A stretch of 64,000 nt of DNA. It comes from Fodinibacter sp963695175. Lineage in GTDB: Bacteria > Actinomycetota > Actinomycetes > Actinomycetales > Dermatophilaceae. Below the pieces are notes generated by a model. The model was not told the origin of the DNA. It did no database searches and saw only the letters and a list, made by a program, of their open reading frames with translations. Of the stretch, positions 1-10,646 are shown one piece after another; within the stretch, counting starts at the first letter, position 1; each line of letters begins with the position of its first letter. The translations under genes and the position numbers were made by a program. Location of the stretch: assembly GCA_963695175.1 (NCBI GenBank), contig CAVOGG010000006.1, positions 1-64,000 on the forward strand. Reading direction: 5' to 3'.

Positions 1-1964
<1,964 letters not shown>

Positions 1965-1996
1965 CGGTGTCCTTCGTGCTGTTCTGGCTTCGCACC

Positions 1997-2047
1997 GGAA
2001 GGTTCACGTTCGCAAGGGATCCGTTCCCCTGCGAAGGTGAAGCTTCC
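1997..2047. repeat. Imperfect inverted repeat in the gyrB-gyrA spacer
   Basis: Two 22-nt arms (1997-2018 and 2026-2047) are reverse complements except for three positions, with a 7-nt loop. In the gyrB-gyrA message this would form a long hairpin just before gyrA. It could be a processing or attenuation element, or a dispersed repeat; the sequence alone does not decide. Confidence 0.6.
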
Positions 2048-2072
2048 GGCATCGGGCGGGAAAGTTGGGGCG

Positions 2073-4160
2073 TCAGATGTCGAGGAAGCGGACGTCGCGG
2101 GCGTTGCGCTGGATGAAGGAGCGGCGCGACTCGACGTCCTCGCCCATCAGGATCGAGAAGATCTCGTCGGCGGCGGCCGCGTCGTCGAGGGTGACCTGCA
2201 GCAGCACCCGCGAGTCGGGGTTCATCGTGGTCTCCCACAGCTCCTGGTAGTCCATCTCGCCCAGGCCCTTGTAGCGCTGGATCGGGTTGTCCTTGGGCAG
2301 GCGCCGGCCCTTGCTCTGCCCCTCGGCGATCAGCGCGTCGCGCTCGCGGTCGGTGAACGCGAACTCGTGCGTGGCGTTGCTCCACTTCAGGCGGAACAGC
2401 GGCGGCTGCGCGAGGTAGACGTAGCCGGCCTCGATGAGCGGCTTCATGAACCGGAACAGCAGGGTCAGCAGCAGCGTGCGGATGTGCATGCCGTCGACGT
2501 CGGCATCGGCCATCAGCACGATCTTGTGGTACCTGGCCTTCTCGATGTCGAAGTCCTCGCCGATGCCGGTGCCGAACGCCGAGATCAGCGCCTGCACCTC
2601 CTGGTTGCCCAGCGCCTTGTCGAGGCGCGCCCGCTCGACGTTGAGGATCTTGCCGCGGATCGGCAGGATCGCCTGGTTGTGCGGGTTGCGCCCGCGCACG
2701 GCCGAGCCACCGGCGGAGTCGCCCTCGACGATGAACACCTCGGAGACGGCGGGGTCCTTGGCCTGGCAGTCGCGCAGCTTGCCGGGCAGGCCGCCGCTCT
2801 CGAGCACCCGCTTGCGGGTGGCCTCGCGGGCCTTGCGGGCCGCCATCCGGGCTGCGGACGCCTGGATCGCCTTGCGGACGATCTCGCGGCCCTCGTTGGG
2901 GTGGCTGTCGAGCCAGGCGCCGAACTCGTGGGTCATGGCGCTCTGCACGAAGCCCTTGACCTCGGAGTTGCCGAGCTTGGTCTTGGTCTGGCCCTCGAAC
3001 TGCGGCTCGCCGAGCTTGACCGAGATGACCGCGGTGAGGCCCTCGCGCACGTCGTCGCCGGTGAGGTTCTCGTCCTTGTCCTTGAGCTGGTTCTGCTTGC
3101 GCGCGAAGTCGTTGACCAGCTTGGTCAGCGCCGCGCGGAAGCCCTCCTCGTGGGTGCCGCCCTCGTGGGTGTTCACGGTGTTGGCGTACGAGTGCACCGA
3201 CTCGGAGTAGGCGGTGGTCCACTGCATCGCGAGCTCGAGCGCCAGCGACCGGTTGGGGTCCTCGACCTCGATGCTGATGACGTCGCTGTGCACCGGCTCG
3301 CTCTTCTTGCTGCTCACCAGGTGGTTGACGTAGTCGACCAGGCCGTTGTCGTAGCGGTAGGACACCGAACGGGCCGTGGTGGTGCGGGTCTCGCCGCCGG
3401 CATCCTCGTCCTCGTGGTCCTCGACGACCTCGATGTCGGCGTCGACGCCGTCGAGGTCGGGCTCGCCGCCCTCGGTGGCGACGTCGGCCACCCGCTCGTC
3501 GACGAGGTTGATGCGCAGGCCCTTGTTGAGGAAGGCGTACTGCTGGAAGCGGGCGCGGATGGTCTCGTAGTCGTACTGGACGGTCTCGAAGATGTCGGGG
3601 TTGGCCCAGTAGGTGATGGTGGTGCCGGTGCGGCTGGTCTCCTCCATCATCTCGAGCGGGGCCACGGGCACGCCGTGGTCGAAGCTCATCCGGAAGGCGT
3701 GGCCCTTCTGGCGCACGCACACGTCGAGCCGGGTCGACAGCGCGTTGACCACCGAGGAGCCCACGCCGTGCAGGCCACCGGACACCTTGTAGCCGCCGCC
3801 GCCGAACTTGCCGCCGGCGTGCAGCTGGGTGAGCACGAGCTCGACGGCGCTGACGCCCTCGGTCGGGTGCATGTCGGTGGGGATGCCGCGCCCGTTGTCC
3901 TTGACCCGGACCGCGCCGTTCTCCATCAGGGTGACGTCGATGGTGTCGGCGTAGCCGGCCAGGGCCTCGTCGACCGCGTTGTCGACGATCTCCCAGACCA
4001 GGTGGTGCAGGCCGCGCTCACCGGTGGAGCCGATGTACATGCCGGGGCGCTTGCGCACCGCCTCGAGCCCCTCGAGCACGGTGATCGAGCCGGCGTCGTA
4101 CGTCTCGCCGTCGACGACCACGACCTCCGGGTCCGTCGCCTCGGCGACCGGGTCGAGCAC
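2073..4160 (-). CDS. gyrB: DNA gyrase subunit B
   Basis: ATPase subunit of DNA gyrase, partner of the GyrA encoded just downstream. The GHKL ATPase signature (VDNAVDEALAG, DNGRGIPTDMHP), the transducer domain and the TOPRIM domain (VEGDSAGGSA, LMADADVDG) appear in order. It ends FLDI, typical for the family. The open frame starts at GTG 4160 (VLDPVAEATD). A better ribosome site, AAGGAG, precedes GTG 4209 (VADQQPDETPDQ) in another frame. Adding one CG near 4167 (CTCGGAG to CTCGCGGAG) would join the two frames as DQTLAEPVLDP. The true start is therefore probably 4209 with a frame error in the sequence. Function is certain; the first residues are not. Confidence 0.97.
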   Translation of the reverse strand: MLDPVAEATDPEVVVVDGETYDAGSITVLEGLEAVRKRPGMYIGSTGERGLHHLVWEIVDNAVDEALAGYADTIDVTLMENGAVRVKDNGRGIPTDMHPTEGVSAVELVLTQLHAGGKFGGGGYKVSGGLHGVGSSVVNALSTRLDVCVRQKGHAFRMSFDHGVPVAPLEMMEETSRTGTTITYWANPDIFETVQYDYETIRARFQQYAFLNKGLRINLVDERVADVATEGGEPDLDGVDADIEVVEDHEDEDAGGETRTTTARSVSYRYDNGLVDYVNHLVSSKKSEPVHSDVISIEVEDPNRSLALELAMQWTTAYSESVHSYANTVNTHEGGTHEEGFRAALTKLVNDFARKQNQLKDKDENLTGDDVREGLTAVISVKLGEPQFEGQTKTKLGNSEVKGFVQSAMTHEFGAWLDSHPNEGREIVRKAIQASAARMAARKAREATRKRVLESGGLPGKLRDCQAKDPAVSEVFIVEGDSAGGSAVRGRNPHNQAILPIRGKILNVERARLDKALGNQEVQALISAFGTGIGEDFDIEKARYHKIVLMADADVDGMHIRTLLLTLLFRFMKPLIEAGYVYLAQPPLFRLKWSNATHEFAFTDRERDALIAEGQSKGRRLPKDNPIQRYKGLGEMDYQELWETTMNPDSRVLLQVTLDDAAAADEIFSILMGEDVESRRSFIQRNARDVRFLDI

Positions 4161-4261
4161 CGGCTCCGAGGGTCTGGTCGGGGGTCTCGTCGGGCTGCTG
4201 GTCCGCCACGGTTCTCCTTCGTCGCAGAGCCCGACCGGAGCGACCGGACGGACTCATGGCG

Positions 4262-4293
4262 CACGCCCAAGGGCGTCGAACGCCCTGGGCGTG
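4262..4293 (-). promoter_or_regulatory. Hairpin in the gyrB leader region
   Basis: CACGCCCA-AGGGCGT, a CGA loop and the complementary ACGCCCT-GGGCGTG form a stem of about 14 bp with one bulge, 53 to 84 nt upstream of the likely gyrB GTG at 4209. It lies in the 309-bp spacer between gyrB and the divergent lipoprotein gene, where I see no other gene. It could be an mRNA leader structure or a terminator; function is inferred only. Confidence 0.35.
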
Positions 4294-4469
4294 ATTTCTC
4301 CGCCCAGTCTACCGGTCAGGACCGTCAGGACCTGCCCCGGGGAGGCCCGTGCGGGCACCTTTCCCGCCGATTCAGGGCCATATCCGACCCCCGTCACGCG
4401 AGGGGGGCCCTCAGGGCCGCTGACGGCCGTTCCTCGGACGGCCCCGGCGGTCGGGTTACCGTGTGCGCC

Positions 4470-5163
4470 ATGAGGCGACGAACCGGTGTCCTGACGTCCG
4501 TGTGCGCTGCTGCCGTGCTGGTGGCCGGCGGGCTCGCCGGATGCGCCGGCGGCTCGGGGTCAGGTGGGGCGGCAGCTCCCTCGGGCGGTGCCTCGAGCGC
4601 GACGACGAGCGGCTCTCGCCAGCCCGTCGCCGAGCGCTCCCACCCCCGCCGGCAGCACGTTCGTCAAGGGAGCGGGGACCGGCGTGCGGTTCGCCCTGCC
4701 CGACGACTGGAAGGTCTTCGACCCCGAGGCCATCAGCTCGGGGAAGGACAAGGCGCTGCTCAAGGAGCTCGAGAAGACCTTCTCGATGAACGCCGACGAG
4801 CTCGCGCAGGTGTTCGGCCAGCTCGACCTCATGGTGGTCGGCCCCCCGGAGCAGGAGTTCGCACCCAACGTCAACGTCGTGGCCAACGGCCTCACCGCGC
4901 TGCCCGCGGCCAGCGACCTCGCCACCCAGCTCGGCAAGCTCGGGGCGAAGACCGGCACCCCGCGCGACGAGACCACCCCGCTCGGGCCCGGCGATCGTGG
5001 TGCCCTACACCTGGAGTCGGGCGGCCACGAGGTCCAGGGCCGCTCGATCGTGCTCGAGGGCCCCGACGGCTTCGTCACCGTCACCGTCTCGCACATCACC
5101 GAGAAGGGCGCGGATGCCGTGACGTCGTCAGTGCTCGAGACCATCACCCCCAGCGCGGGCTGA
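4470..5163 (+). CDS. Putative lipoprotein, one frameshift
   Basis: Secreted lipoprotein of unknown function. The ATG at 4470 gives a basic N-terminus, a hydrophobic stretch and a lipobox LAGC, so the mature protein should be diacylated on that Cys and held on the outer face of the membrane. A Ser/Thr/Pro-rich linker follows, then about 160 residues of globular sequence (TFVKGAGTGVRFALPDDW ... SSVLETITPSAG) of a type seen in small actinobacterial lipoproteins. The signal peptide and globular part are in different frames, with the break near 4612-4621. Restoring CG to make TCTCGCGCC joins them as a continuous SRASPSPSAPTPAG linker. It is transcribed divergently from gyrB and convergently to the GNAT gene. 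Confidence 0.75.
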
Positions 5164-5254
5164 CCCGACTGATTGCGGATCGCCCACCCACTGACCACGA
5201 CTGAGTGCGGAACTTCCCGCGGTCGCCGGGGAGGATCCGCAAGAAGTCGGGTCA
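5161..5254. terminator. Inverted repeat spanning two convergent stop codons
   Basis: Arms 5161-5180 and 5235-5254 match at 18 of 20 positions (TGACCCGACT..TTGCGGAT). The left arm begins with the lipoprotein stop TGA and the right arm ends on the reverse-strand stop of the GNAT gene. A third related unit (CGACTGAGTGCGGAAC) lies in the loop at about 5198. The placement argues for a bidirectional terminator. The same core recurs at 17074 and 25282. Confidence 0.55.
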
Positions 5255-5886
5255 CTCGTGCGGTCGGTAGACCTGCACCGACCCGACCGGGTCGAAGCCC
5301 GCGGCGCAGCAGGGCTCGCAGGCTCGGCACGTTGGCCGGTGACACGCAGGCGGCCAGCGGGATGCCGGCCGGCACCAGTGCGCGTGCGGCTCGAGCCAGC
5401 GCGGTGCCCAGGCCGGTGCCACGCCGGCTCGGCGCCACCTCGAAGCTCAGCTCGGCCAGGCCACCGATGCCGGTGGCCAGGGTCAGCACGCGTCTCGTCG
5501 TCACCGTCCAGCCCGAACACCTGCACGTCACCACGGATCGGCAGGGCGTGCTGCACCCGCGGGTGGTCGCGCAGGTCCGGGCGGGGCACCAGCCCGTGCT
5601 GGGTGGACCCGGTGCCCTCGGCGAGGAGCACGGCATCCAGCACGTCGACCCAGCCGTGCTCGCCCGCCAGCCGGGTCATGACGCGCGGGTCGTGGGCGTG
5701 ACCCCGAGCCGTCGACCCCCAGTGCGGCGAGGTCGGCGTCGGTGACCTCGTCGGGTCCGCTGACCAAGGCTCTGCCGGTGACCGCGACCACGGCGTGGAC
5801 ACCCTCGCGCCACGGGGCGACCCGCGCCCACGGCCGTCGACCGCAGGCCGAGGGCCGCCCCACGCGCCCACCAGCAGCTCGGCCAC
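5252..5886 (-). CDS. GNAT-family N-acetyltransferase, multiply frameshifted
   Basis: Acetyl-CoA-dependent acetyltransferase of unknown substrate. Recognisable parts occur in order but in different frames: an N-terminal AELLVGAWGGPRPAVDG, then VHAVVAVTGRALVSG, VMTRLAGEHGWVDVLDAVLL, and the acetyl-CoA motif RRGTGLGTALARAARALV, ending GSVQVYRPHE at the stop at 5252. Breaks fall near 5820, 5708, 5490 and 5303. The last three are each repaired by one extra CG, giving for example LLRRAGFDPVGS. It follows the thioesterase almost without a gap. GTG 5886 is a tentative start. It could be a true pseudogene, but the same error type in essential genes favours a sequence artefact. Confidence 0.6.
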
Positions 5887-5906
5887 CGGGTGGCGACCTG
5901 TGGTGC

Positions 5907-6367
5907 TCAGGCGATGCTCCCGGGTCGCGCGGCGATGGCCGCCTCGAGGTGCGCGCGCACGGCATCCGGGATGGGGACCGGCCGCCGGGACTCGCGGTCG
6001 ACGTAGACCTGCACCCACAACCCGTGGGCCGCGACCTGCCCGTCGTCGGGCAGGAAGACGCCGACTCGAAGCAGCACGCTGGTGCGTCCGACCCGGTTGG
6101 CGCGGACGCCGACGTCGACGGTGACCGGGAAGGACACCTCGGCGGAAGTAGCGGCAGCTCGTCTCGCGACCACGCCGAGGGTGGGGGCGACGTTCTCGTC
6201 GATGCCCGTCTCCGCCTGCATCCAGGCGTTGAGCACGCTGTCGAAGAGCTCGAGGTACACGGCGTTGTTGAGGTGGCCGAACATGTCGTTGTCGGACCAC
6301 CGCGTGGGCACGCCGAACGGCGTCGAAGTGCTGCGCGTCCGAGGCTGCGCGGGTCCGGCTCGGTCAT
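5907..6367 (-). CDS. Acyl-CoA thioesterase, hotdog fold (YbgC/4-HBT type), two frame breaks
   Basis: Predicted hydrolase of an acyl-CoA thioester. The hotdog signature DNDMFGHLNNAVYLELFDS holds the catalytic Asp region of the 4-hydroxybenzoyl-CoA thioesterase family. The continuous frame starts only at GTG 6311 (VPTRWSDND) and has no ribosome site. ATG 6367 (MTEPDPRS) overlaps the stop of the upstream M4 protease gene as ATGA and is the likelier start. Two CG restorations (near 6338 and 6312) would give SLADAQHFDAVRGVPTRWSD, a normal family N-terminus. The repaired length of about 154 residues fits. The substrate is unknown, and nothing links it firmly to the aromatic pathway. Confidence 0.8.
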
Positions 6368-7896
6368 GGACCCGATCCTAGGACGGCGCGGTCAGCCGTC
6401 GGACGTGCCAGCGTGCGCTCGAGCAGCGAGCGCACGTCGTCGGGCAGCTCGAGCTCGGGCAGCTCGACGTCGAGGGGCGGCATCTCGCAGCGCACGCCGT
6501 AGCAGTAGGTGTCGGGCATCTGCGGGCGATCGGCGACCTGCTCGGCCAGGGCGGGCAGCCCGTCGTCGGCGAGCAGCGAGTGCCAGGCACGGGCGTCGCG
6601 GTGGGGCAGCTCGCCCAGCGCGACGGTGCGCTCGACGGTGCGCCCGGCGAACCCACCCGTGCGGCGCACGCTGACCTGGGTGCCCGGCCCGGGCGTCGGG
6701 CTCGGGCCGGGCTCGGCCGGCGGCTCGGGGTCGTGGTGGGCGCCGGTGCGGTCGGGGCGACGGTGCGAGGCATCGGCGCCGAGCCCCACGGCATCCCACC
6801 CGGCCTTGACCGCCGCGACCACCTCGGAGTCGGCACCGTGCCGGGCGGTGGCAGCGGCGACGGTGAGCCGGGCGAAGGTGGCGAAGTCGCAGTCGGCGCT
6901 GATGTCGCCGGTGATGGTGTCGACCCAGACCTGGCCGGCGACCTCCCAGGCGTTGCCGCCCAGGGTGGTGGCGATGACGTGGAAGGCCTTGTTGGGGATG
7001 CCGGAGTTGATGTGCACGCCGCCGTTGTCGTCGGTGGTGTCGACGTAGCCGCTCATGTGCGCCGGCTGGGGGTCCTTGCCCAGGCGGGGGTCGTCGTAGG
7101 CGGTGCCGGGCGCGGCCATCGAGCGCAGCGCCACCCCGTTGACGCCGGGGGCGAGCAGCTCGGCGCCGACCAGCCAGTCGGCCTGGTCGGCGGTCTGGCC
7201 GAGCAGGCGCTGCTTGACGAGCACGCCGAAGACGTCGGAGACCGACTCGTTGAGCGCCCCGGACTGGTCCTGGTAGTTCAGGCCCGAGGTGTACTGGGTG
7301 ACCCCGTGGGCGAGCTCGTGCCCGATGACGTCGACGCTGCGGGTGAACGGCAGGAAGATCACGCCGTCGCCGTCGCCGAAGACCATCTGGGTGCCGTCCC
7401 AGAAGGCGTTGTCGTAGTCGGTGCCGAAGTGCACGCTGGCCACGAGGGGCAGGCCCTTGCCGTCGAGGGAGTTGCGGCCGTAGACCTGCTGCCAGAGCTG
7501 CCAGGTGGCGCCGAGCCCGTCGTAGGCCTCGGTGACGCCCTGGTCGCCGGTGGGCGGCTGGCCCTCGGAGCGCACCAGGGTGCCCGGCAGGGTGGTGCCG
7601 TGCTTCGCGTCGTGGATGGCGCGCACCGGCCCGGCGGTGGTGCCCGGTGCGAGCCGCGGCCGCGAGGTGCGCGGCCGGTCGGGGCGCAGGTCGGCGGTGT
7701 GGCGGCCCTGGCGCAGCTCGGCGTCGACGTCGAGAGTGGCCTGGGCCTGCGCGGCCAGCGCCGGGTCGTCGGAGGCAGCGAGCGCCTCGAGCAGGTACGG
7801 CGGCACGATCGAGCAGTGCGCTGGGGCGACCGGCGCCGAGGCTGCGGAGGCGCGGGGCAGAGAGGCGGGTGACGGCGAGAGCGGGCTGGACGGCAT
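6364..7896 (-). CDS. Protealysin-like M4 metalloprotease with C-terminal emfourin-like domain
   Basis: Zinc endopeptidase of the thermolysin family. No signal peptide is seen. Near residue 30 is the short protealysin-type propeptide motif CSIVPPYLLEAL. The catalytic domain has HELAHG (about residues 195-200), the third zinc ligand in ALNESVSD (about Glu219) and the His231-type HINSGIPNKAF. After a Pro-rich linker (PEPPAEPGPSPTPGPG) comes a domain of about 100 residues beginning VSVRRTGGFAGRTVERTVAL. I recognise this as resembling emfourin, the protealysin inhibitor encoded as a separate gene in Serratia. A protease fused to its inhibitor would be self-controlled, which is inference. ATG 7896 is preferred to GTG 7902 for ribosome-site spacing. 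Its stop overlaps the thioesterase ATG. Confidence 0.85.
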   Translation of the reverse strand: MPSSPLSPSPASLPRASAASAPVAPAHCSIVPPYLLEALAASDDPALAAQAQATLDVDAELRQGRHTADLRPDRPRTSRPRLAPGTTAGPVRAIHDAKHGTTLPGTLVRSEGQPPTGDQGVTEAYDGLGATWQLWQQVYGRNSLDGKGLPLVASVHFGTDYDNAFWDGTQMVFGDGDGVIFLPFTRSVDVIGHELAHGVTQYTSGLNYQDQSGALNESVSDVFGVLVKQRLLGQTADQADWLVGAELLAPGVNGVALRSMAAPGTAYDDPRLGKDPQPAHMSGYVDTTDDNGGVHINSGIPNKAFHVIATTLGGNAWEVAGQVWVDTITGDISADCDFATFARLTVAAATARHGADSEVVAAVKAGWDAVGLGADASHRRPDRTGAHHDPEPPAEPGPSPTPGPGTQVSVRRTGGFAGRTVERTVALGELPHRDARAWHSLLADDGLPALAEQVADRPQMPDTYCYGVRCEMPPLDVELPELELPDDVRSLLERTLARPTADRAVLGSGP

Positions 7897-8108
7897 ACGC
7901 ACACCCTGCCCGGCGGCACCGACAGCCGCGACCCCGGGAACGTCCCGAGATCGACCTGTTGGTCGAATCCGGGACGGCGCCCTCCGTCGAGTGGCGGCAA
8001 CACGCCGCCGACGGCGACCGCAGCCCTGCGTGTCACCTGCCCTCGACGACCGCGCGGCGAGCAGGCCGACCGAACGCAGCCGCCATCCGCGCCAACGGGG
8101 GTGCTCGG

Positions 8109-9554
8109 TCAGCCGCGGTCGATCTGCATGACGACGGCCTTGGGCTCGGTGAAGAACTCGCGCGAGAACGTGCCACCCTCACGCCCGACCCCCGAGTCGC
8201 CGACGCCGCCGAACGGCGTGCGCAGGTCGCGGATGAAGAAGCAGTTGACCCACACCGTGCCGGCCCGCAGCTTCGAGGCCACCCGGTGCGCGCGGGACAG
8301 GTTCTCGGTGAAGAGCATCGCGTTGAGCCCGTACCGGGTGTCGTTCGCGAGCCCGAGCACCTCGTCCTCGGTCTCGAACTTGTTGACCACGCAGACCGGG
8401 CCGAAGATCTCCTCGCAGTACTGCGGGGCGGTCAGCGGCAGGTCGGTGATGATCGTCGGCCGCACCAGCCAGGCGCCGTCCTCGTCGACGCCGCCGGTGA
8501 GGATCTTGCCGCCCTGCACCTCGACCGACTCCACGTAGCCGCGCACCTTGTCGAAGTGCTTCTGGCTCGCCAGCGCCGAGAACTTCGTGGCCGGGTCGAA
8601 CGGGTCGCCGATGGTCAGCGCCTCGGCGGCCTCGACGAACCGGTGCATGAACTCGTCGTAGATGCCCGACTGCACGAACAGCCGCGACCCGGCCAGGCAG
8701 ATCTGCCCCGAGTTGCGGAAGATCGCCTCGACCGCCCAGTACACGGCGTTGTCGAGGTCGGCGTCGTCGAAGACCAGGTTGGCGCCCTTGCCGCCCAGCT
8801 CGAGCGAGACCGGCGCGAGGTGCGACGCGGCGGAGGCCATGATCGCCTTGCCGGTGACCGACGACCCGGTGAAGGTGACCCGGTCGACCCGGTCGTCGGC
8901 GGTCAGCGAGGAGCCGGCCGGCGCACCGTGCCCGTTGAGCACGTTGAGCACACCGGGCGGGAAGCCGGCCTCGACGGCCAGCCGCCCCAGCAGCGTCACC
9001 GACGCCGGGGTGTCCTCGCTCGGCTTGATGATGCAGGTGTTGCCCCACGCGATGGCCGGCGCGATCTTCCAGGTCGCCATCATCAGCGGGAAGTTCCACG
9101 GCGAGATGGCGGCCACGACCCCGGCCGGCCCGAACTCGCTGTAGGTGTGGTGGCCCGAGTCCATCGGGTACGCCTCGCCGGTGCTGTCGCGCTGCGAGTC
9201 GGCGAAGAACCGGAAGTTCGCCACCGAGCGGGCCACGTCGTGCTTGGCCTGCAGGAACGGCTTGCCCATGTTGGTGGCGTCCATCGTGGCCAGGTCGTCG
9301 GCCCGCTCCTCCATGAGGTCGGCGAGCTTGTGGATCATCGCCGCCCGCTCGACCCGCCCCATCCGCGGCCACGGCCCCTCGTCGAAGGCGCGGCGGGCGC
9401 TCTCCACCGCGCGCGCGGCATCCGCGGCACTGGCCTCGGCCGCCTGCGCCCACACCTCGCGGGTCCACGGGTTCCAGACGTCGAAGCGGGCGCCGTCGAG
9501 CGACTCGACCTCTTCGTTGTCGATGATGTGGCCGAAGAACTGGAGCTCGCTCAT
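8109..9554 (-). CDS. 2-hydroxymuconic semialdehyde dehydrogenase
   Basis: NAD-dependent oxidation of 2-hydroxymuconic semialdehyde to 4-oxalocrotonate, the first step of the oxalocrotonate branch (DmpC/XylG type). The 481-residue protein is a complete aldehyde dehydrogenase: cofactor motif ISPWNFPLMM, FTGSSVTGK, general base in LELGGKGANLVF, nucleophile Cys in NSGQICLAGSR, and the C-terminal TPFGGVGDSGVGREGG. Start ATG 9554 has an AAGGTG ribosome site. It is the last gene of the leftward lower-pathway operon. The subfamily call rests on both sequence character and the neighbouring meta-cleavage genes. Confidence 0.9.
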   Translation of the reverse strand: MSELQFFGHIIDNEEVESLDGARFDVWNPWTREVWAQAAEASAADAARAVESARRAFDEGPWPRMGRVERAAMIHKLADLMEERADDLATMDATNMGKPFLQAKHDVARSVANFRFFADSQRDSTGEAYPMDSGHHTYSEFGPAGVVAAISPWNFPLMMATWKIAPAIAWGNTCIIKPSEDTPASVTLLGRLAVEAGFPPGVLNVLNGHGAPAGSSLTADDRVDRVTFTGSSVTGKAIMASAASHLAPVSLELGGKGANLVFDDADLDNAVYWAVEAIFRNSGQICLAGSRLFVQSGIYDEFMHRFVEAAEALTIGDPFDPATKFSALASQKHFDKVRGYVESVEVQGGKILTGGVDEDGAWLVRPTIITDLPLTAPQYCEEIFGPVCVVNKFETEDEVLGLANDTRYGLNAMLFTENLSRAHRVASKLRAGTVWVNCFFIRDLRTPFGGVGDSGVGREGGTFSREFFTEPKAVVMQIDRG

Positions 9555-9622
9555 GGGTTCACCTTCTGCGGAGCGGTGGGTCGTGGGGTGTGAGAAGTGC
9601 GTGCGGATGCCGGTGGGCCGGC

Positions 9623-9838
9623 TCAGGCGGTGTCGCGCGGGTCGGGTGCCCCGCGGCGCTCGGCGATGGTGACGTCGCCCGCGCCCCAGTGGGTCAGGGG
9701 CACCTCGCGGATGACGACGCGGATGCTCTCGACCGGGGCGTCGACCGCCTCGGAGGCGGCGTGGGTGAGGGCGGAGATGAGGGTGCGCAGCTGCACGGGC
9801 GTGCGGCCCTCCGCGAGGGTCACCTCGATGAGGGGCAT
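9623..9838 (-). CDS. 4-oxalocrotonate tautomerase
   Basis: Converts the enol form of 4-oxalocrotonate to the 2-oxo-3-hexenedioate form (DmpI/XylH type). The protein is only 71 residues, MPLIEVTLAEGRTPVQL onward, with Pro immediately after Met. Pro1 is the catalytic base once Met is removed. The family Arg is present in SIRVVIREV. ATG 9838 lies one base after the TGA of the decarboxylase gene, so the two are translationally coupled. Confidence 0.9.
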   Translation of the reverse strand: MPLIEVTLAEGRTPVQLRTLISALTHAASEAVDAPVESIRVVIREVPLTHWGAGDVTIAERRGAPDPRDTA

Positions 9839-9839
9839 G

Positions 9840-10646
9840 TCAGGCCTTCCCGCCGTTGAGGAACACCGAACCGAGGTTGGTGAAGTGCAGCGCGGTGCTC
9901 GACCCGGGCGGCGAGAACACGGCATCCGTCATGCCGCCGGTGAGCACGATCCAGCCGGCCTCGATGGCGTGGCCGCGGCGGCTCAGGTCGTTGGCGGCGA
10001 GCGCGAGCGCCTCGCCGGGGTGGCCCTGCACCGCGGCGCCGGTCGCCGAGTCGACGACGACCCCGCCGACCTCGACGAGCACGGCCTCGAGCGCGAGGTC
10101 GAGCTCGGCCGGGGGCAGCCCGATCGGCCCGGTGACGAAGGCGCCGGATGACGCGTTGTCGGCCGCGACGTCGCCGGCGGTGAAGCGGAAGTCCTGGTAG
10201 CGGCTGTCGATCACCTCGGCGCCGCCCCACACCGACTCGACCGCGCCCATCGCCTGGGCGCAGGTGACGCCCGGGCCCTCGAGCCGCTCGCCCATGACGA
10301 AGACGATCTCGGGCTCGATGCGCGGGTGGATCAGCTTGCCCTGCGGCACCGGGTCGCCCACCGGAAGCACCATGGCATCGGTGAGCCAGGCGACGAACGG
10401 GAAGTGCACGCCCATCCGCTGCTGCTTGGCCCGGCTGGTCAGGCCCAGCTTGACGCCGATCAGCTTCTCGCCACGGTCCAGCCGCTTGGTGAGGTTGAGG
10501 TCCTGGATCTCGTAGCCCGTGTCGAGGTCGAGCCCGGGCCACTCGTCGGTGAACGGCGGGCGCTCGCGGCGCTCGTCCTCGCAGGCGAGCAGCTCGGCCG
10601 CGACCGACGCGACGTCCCAGCCCCCCGCGGGTGCCTCGCCGGCCAT
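9840..10646 (-). CDS. 2-oxo-3-hexenedioate decarboxylase
   Basis: Decarboxylates 2-oxo-3-hexenedioate to 2-hydroxypenta-2,4-dienoate (DmpH/XylI type). The 268-residue protein belongs to the fumarylacetoacetase-like hydratase/decarboxylase family. Metal-binding and core motifs are visible in HPRIEPEIVFVMG, EVIDSRYQDFRF and DNASSGAFVTG. It is a paralogue of the hydratase three genes upstream, and assignment of the two rests on gene order and on similarity to XylI versus XylJ. Start ATG 10646 overlaps the stop of the aldolase gene by one base. Confidence 0.85.
   Translation of the reverse strand: MAGEAPAGGWDVASVAAELLACEDERRERPPFTDEWPGLDLDTGYEIQDLNLTKRLDRGEKLIGVKLGLTSRAKQQRMGVHFPFVAWLTDAMVLPVGDPVPQGKLIHPRIEPEIVFVMGERLEGPGVTCAQAMGAVESVWGGAEVIDSRYQDFRFTAGDVAADNASSGAFVTGPIGLPPAELDLALEAVLVEVGGVVVDSATGAAVQGHPGEALALAANDLSRRGHAIEAGWIVLTGGMTDAVFSPPGSSTALHFTNLGSVFLNGGKA

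Noticed and set aside
5252..5886. GNAT gene as a decayed pseudogene marking an old insertion border
   Set aside because: The same kind of break occurs in essential genes of the window, and most are repaired by CG, so sequence error is the better explanation.
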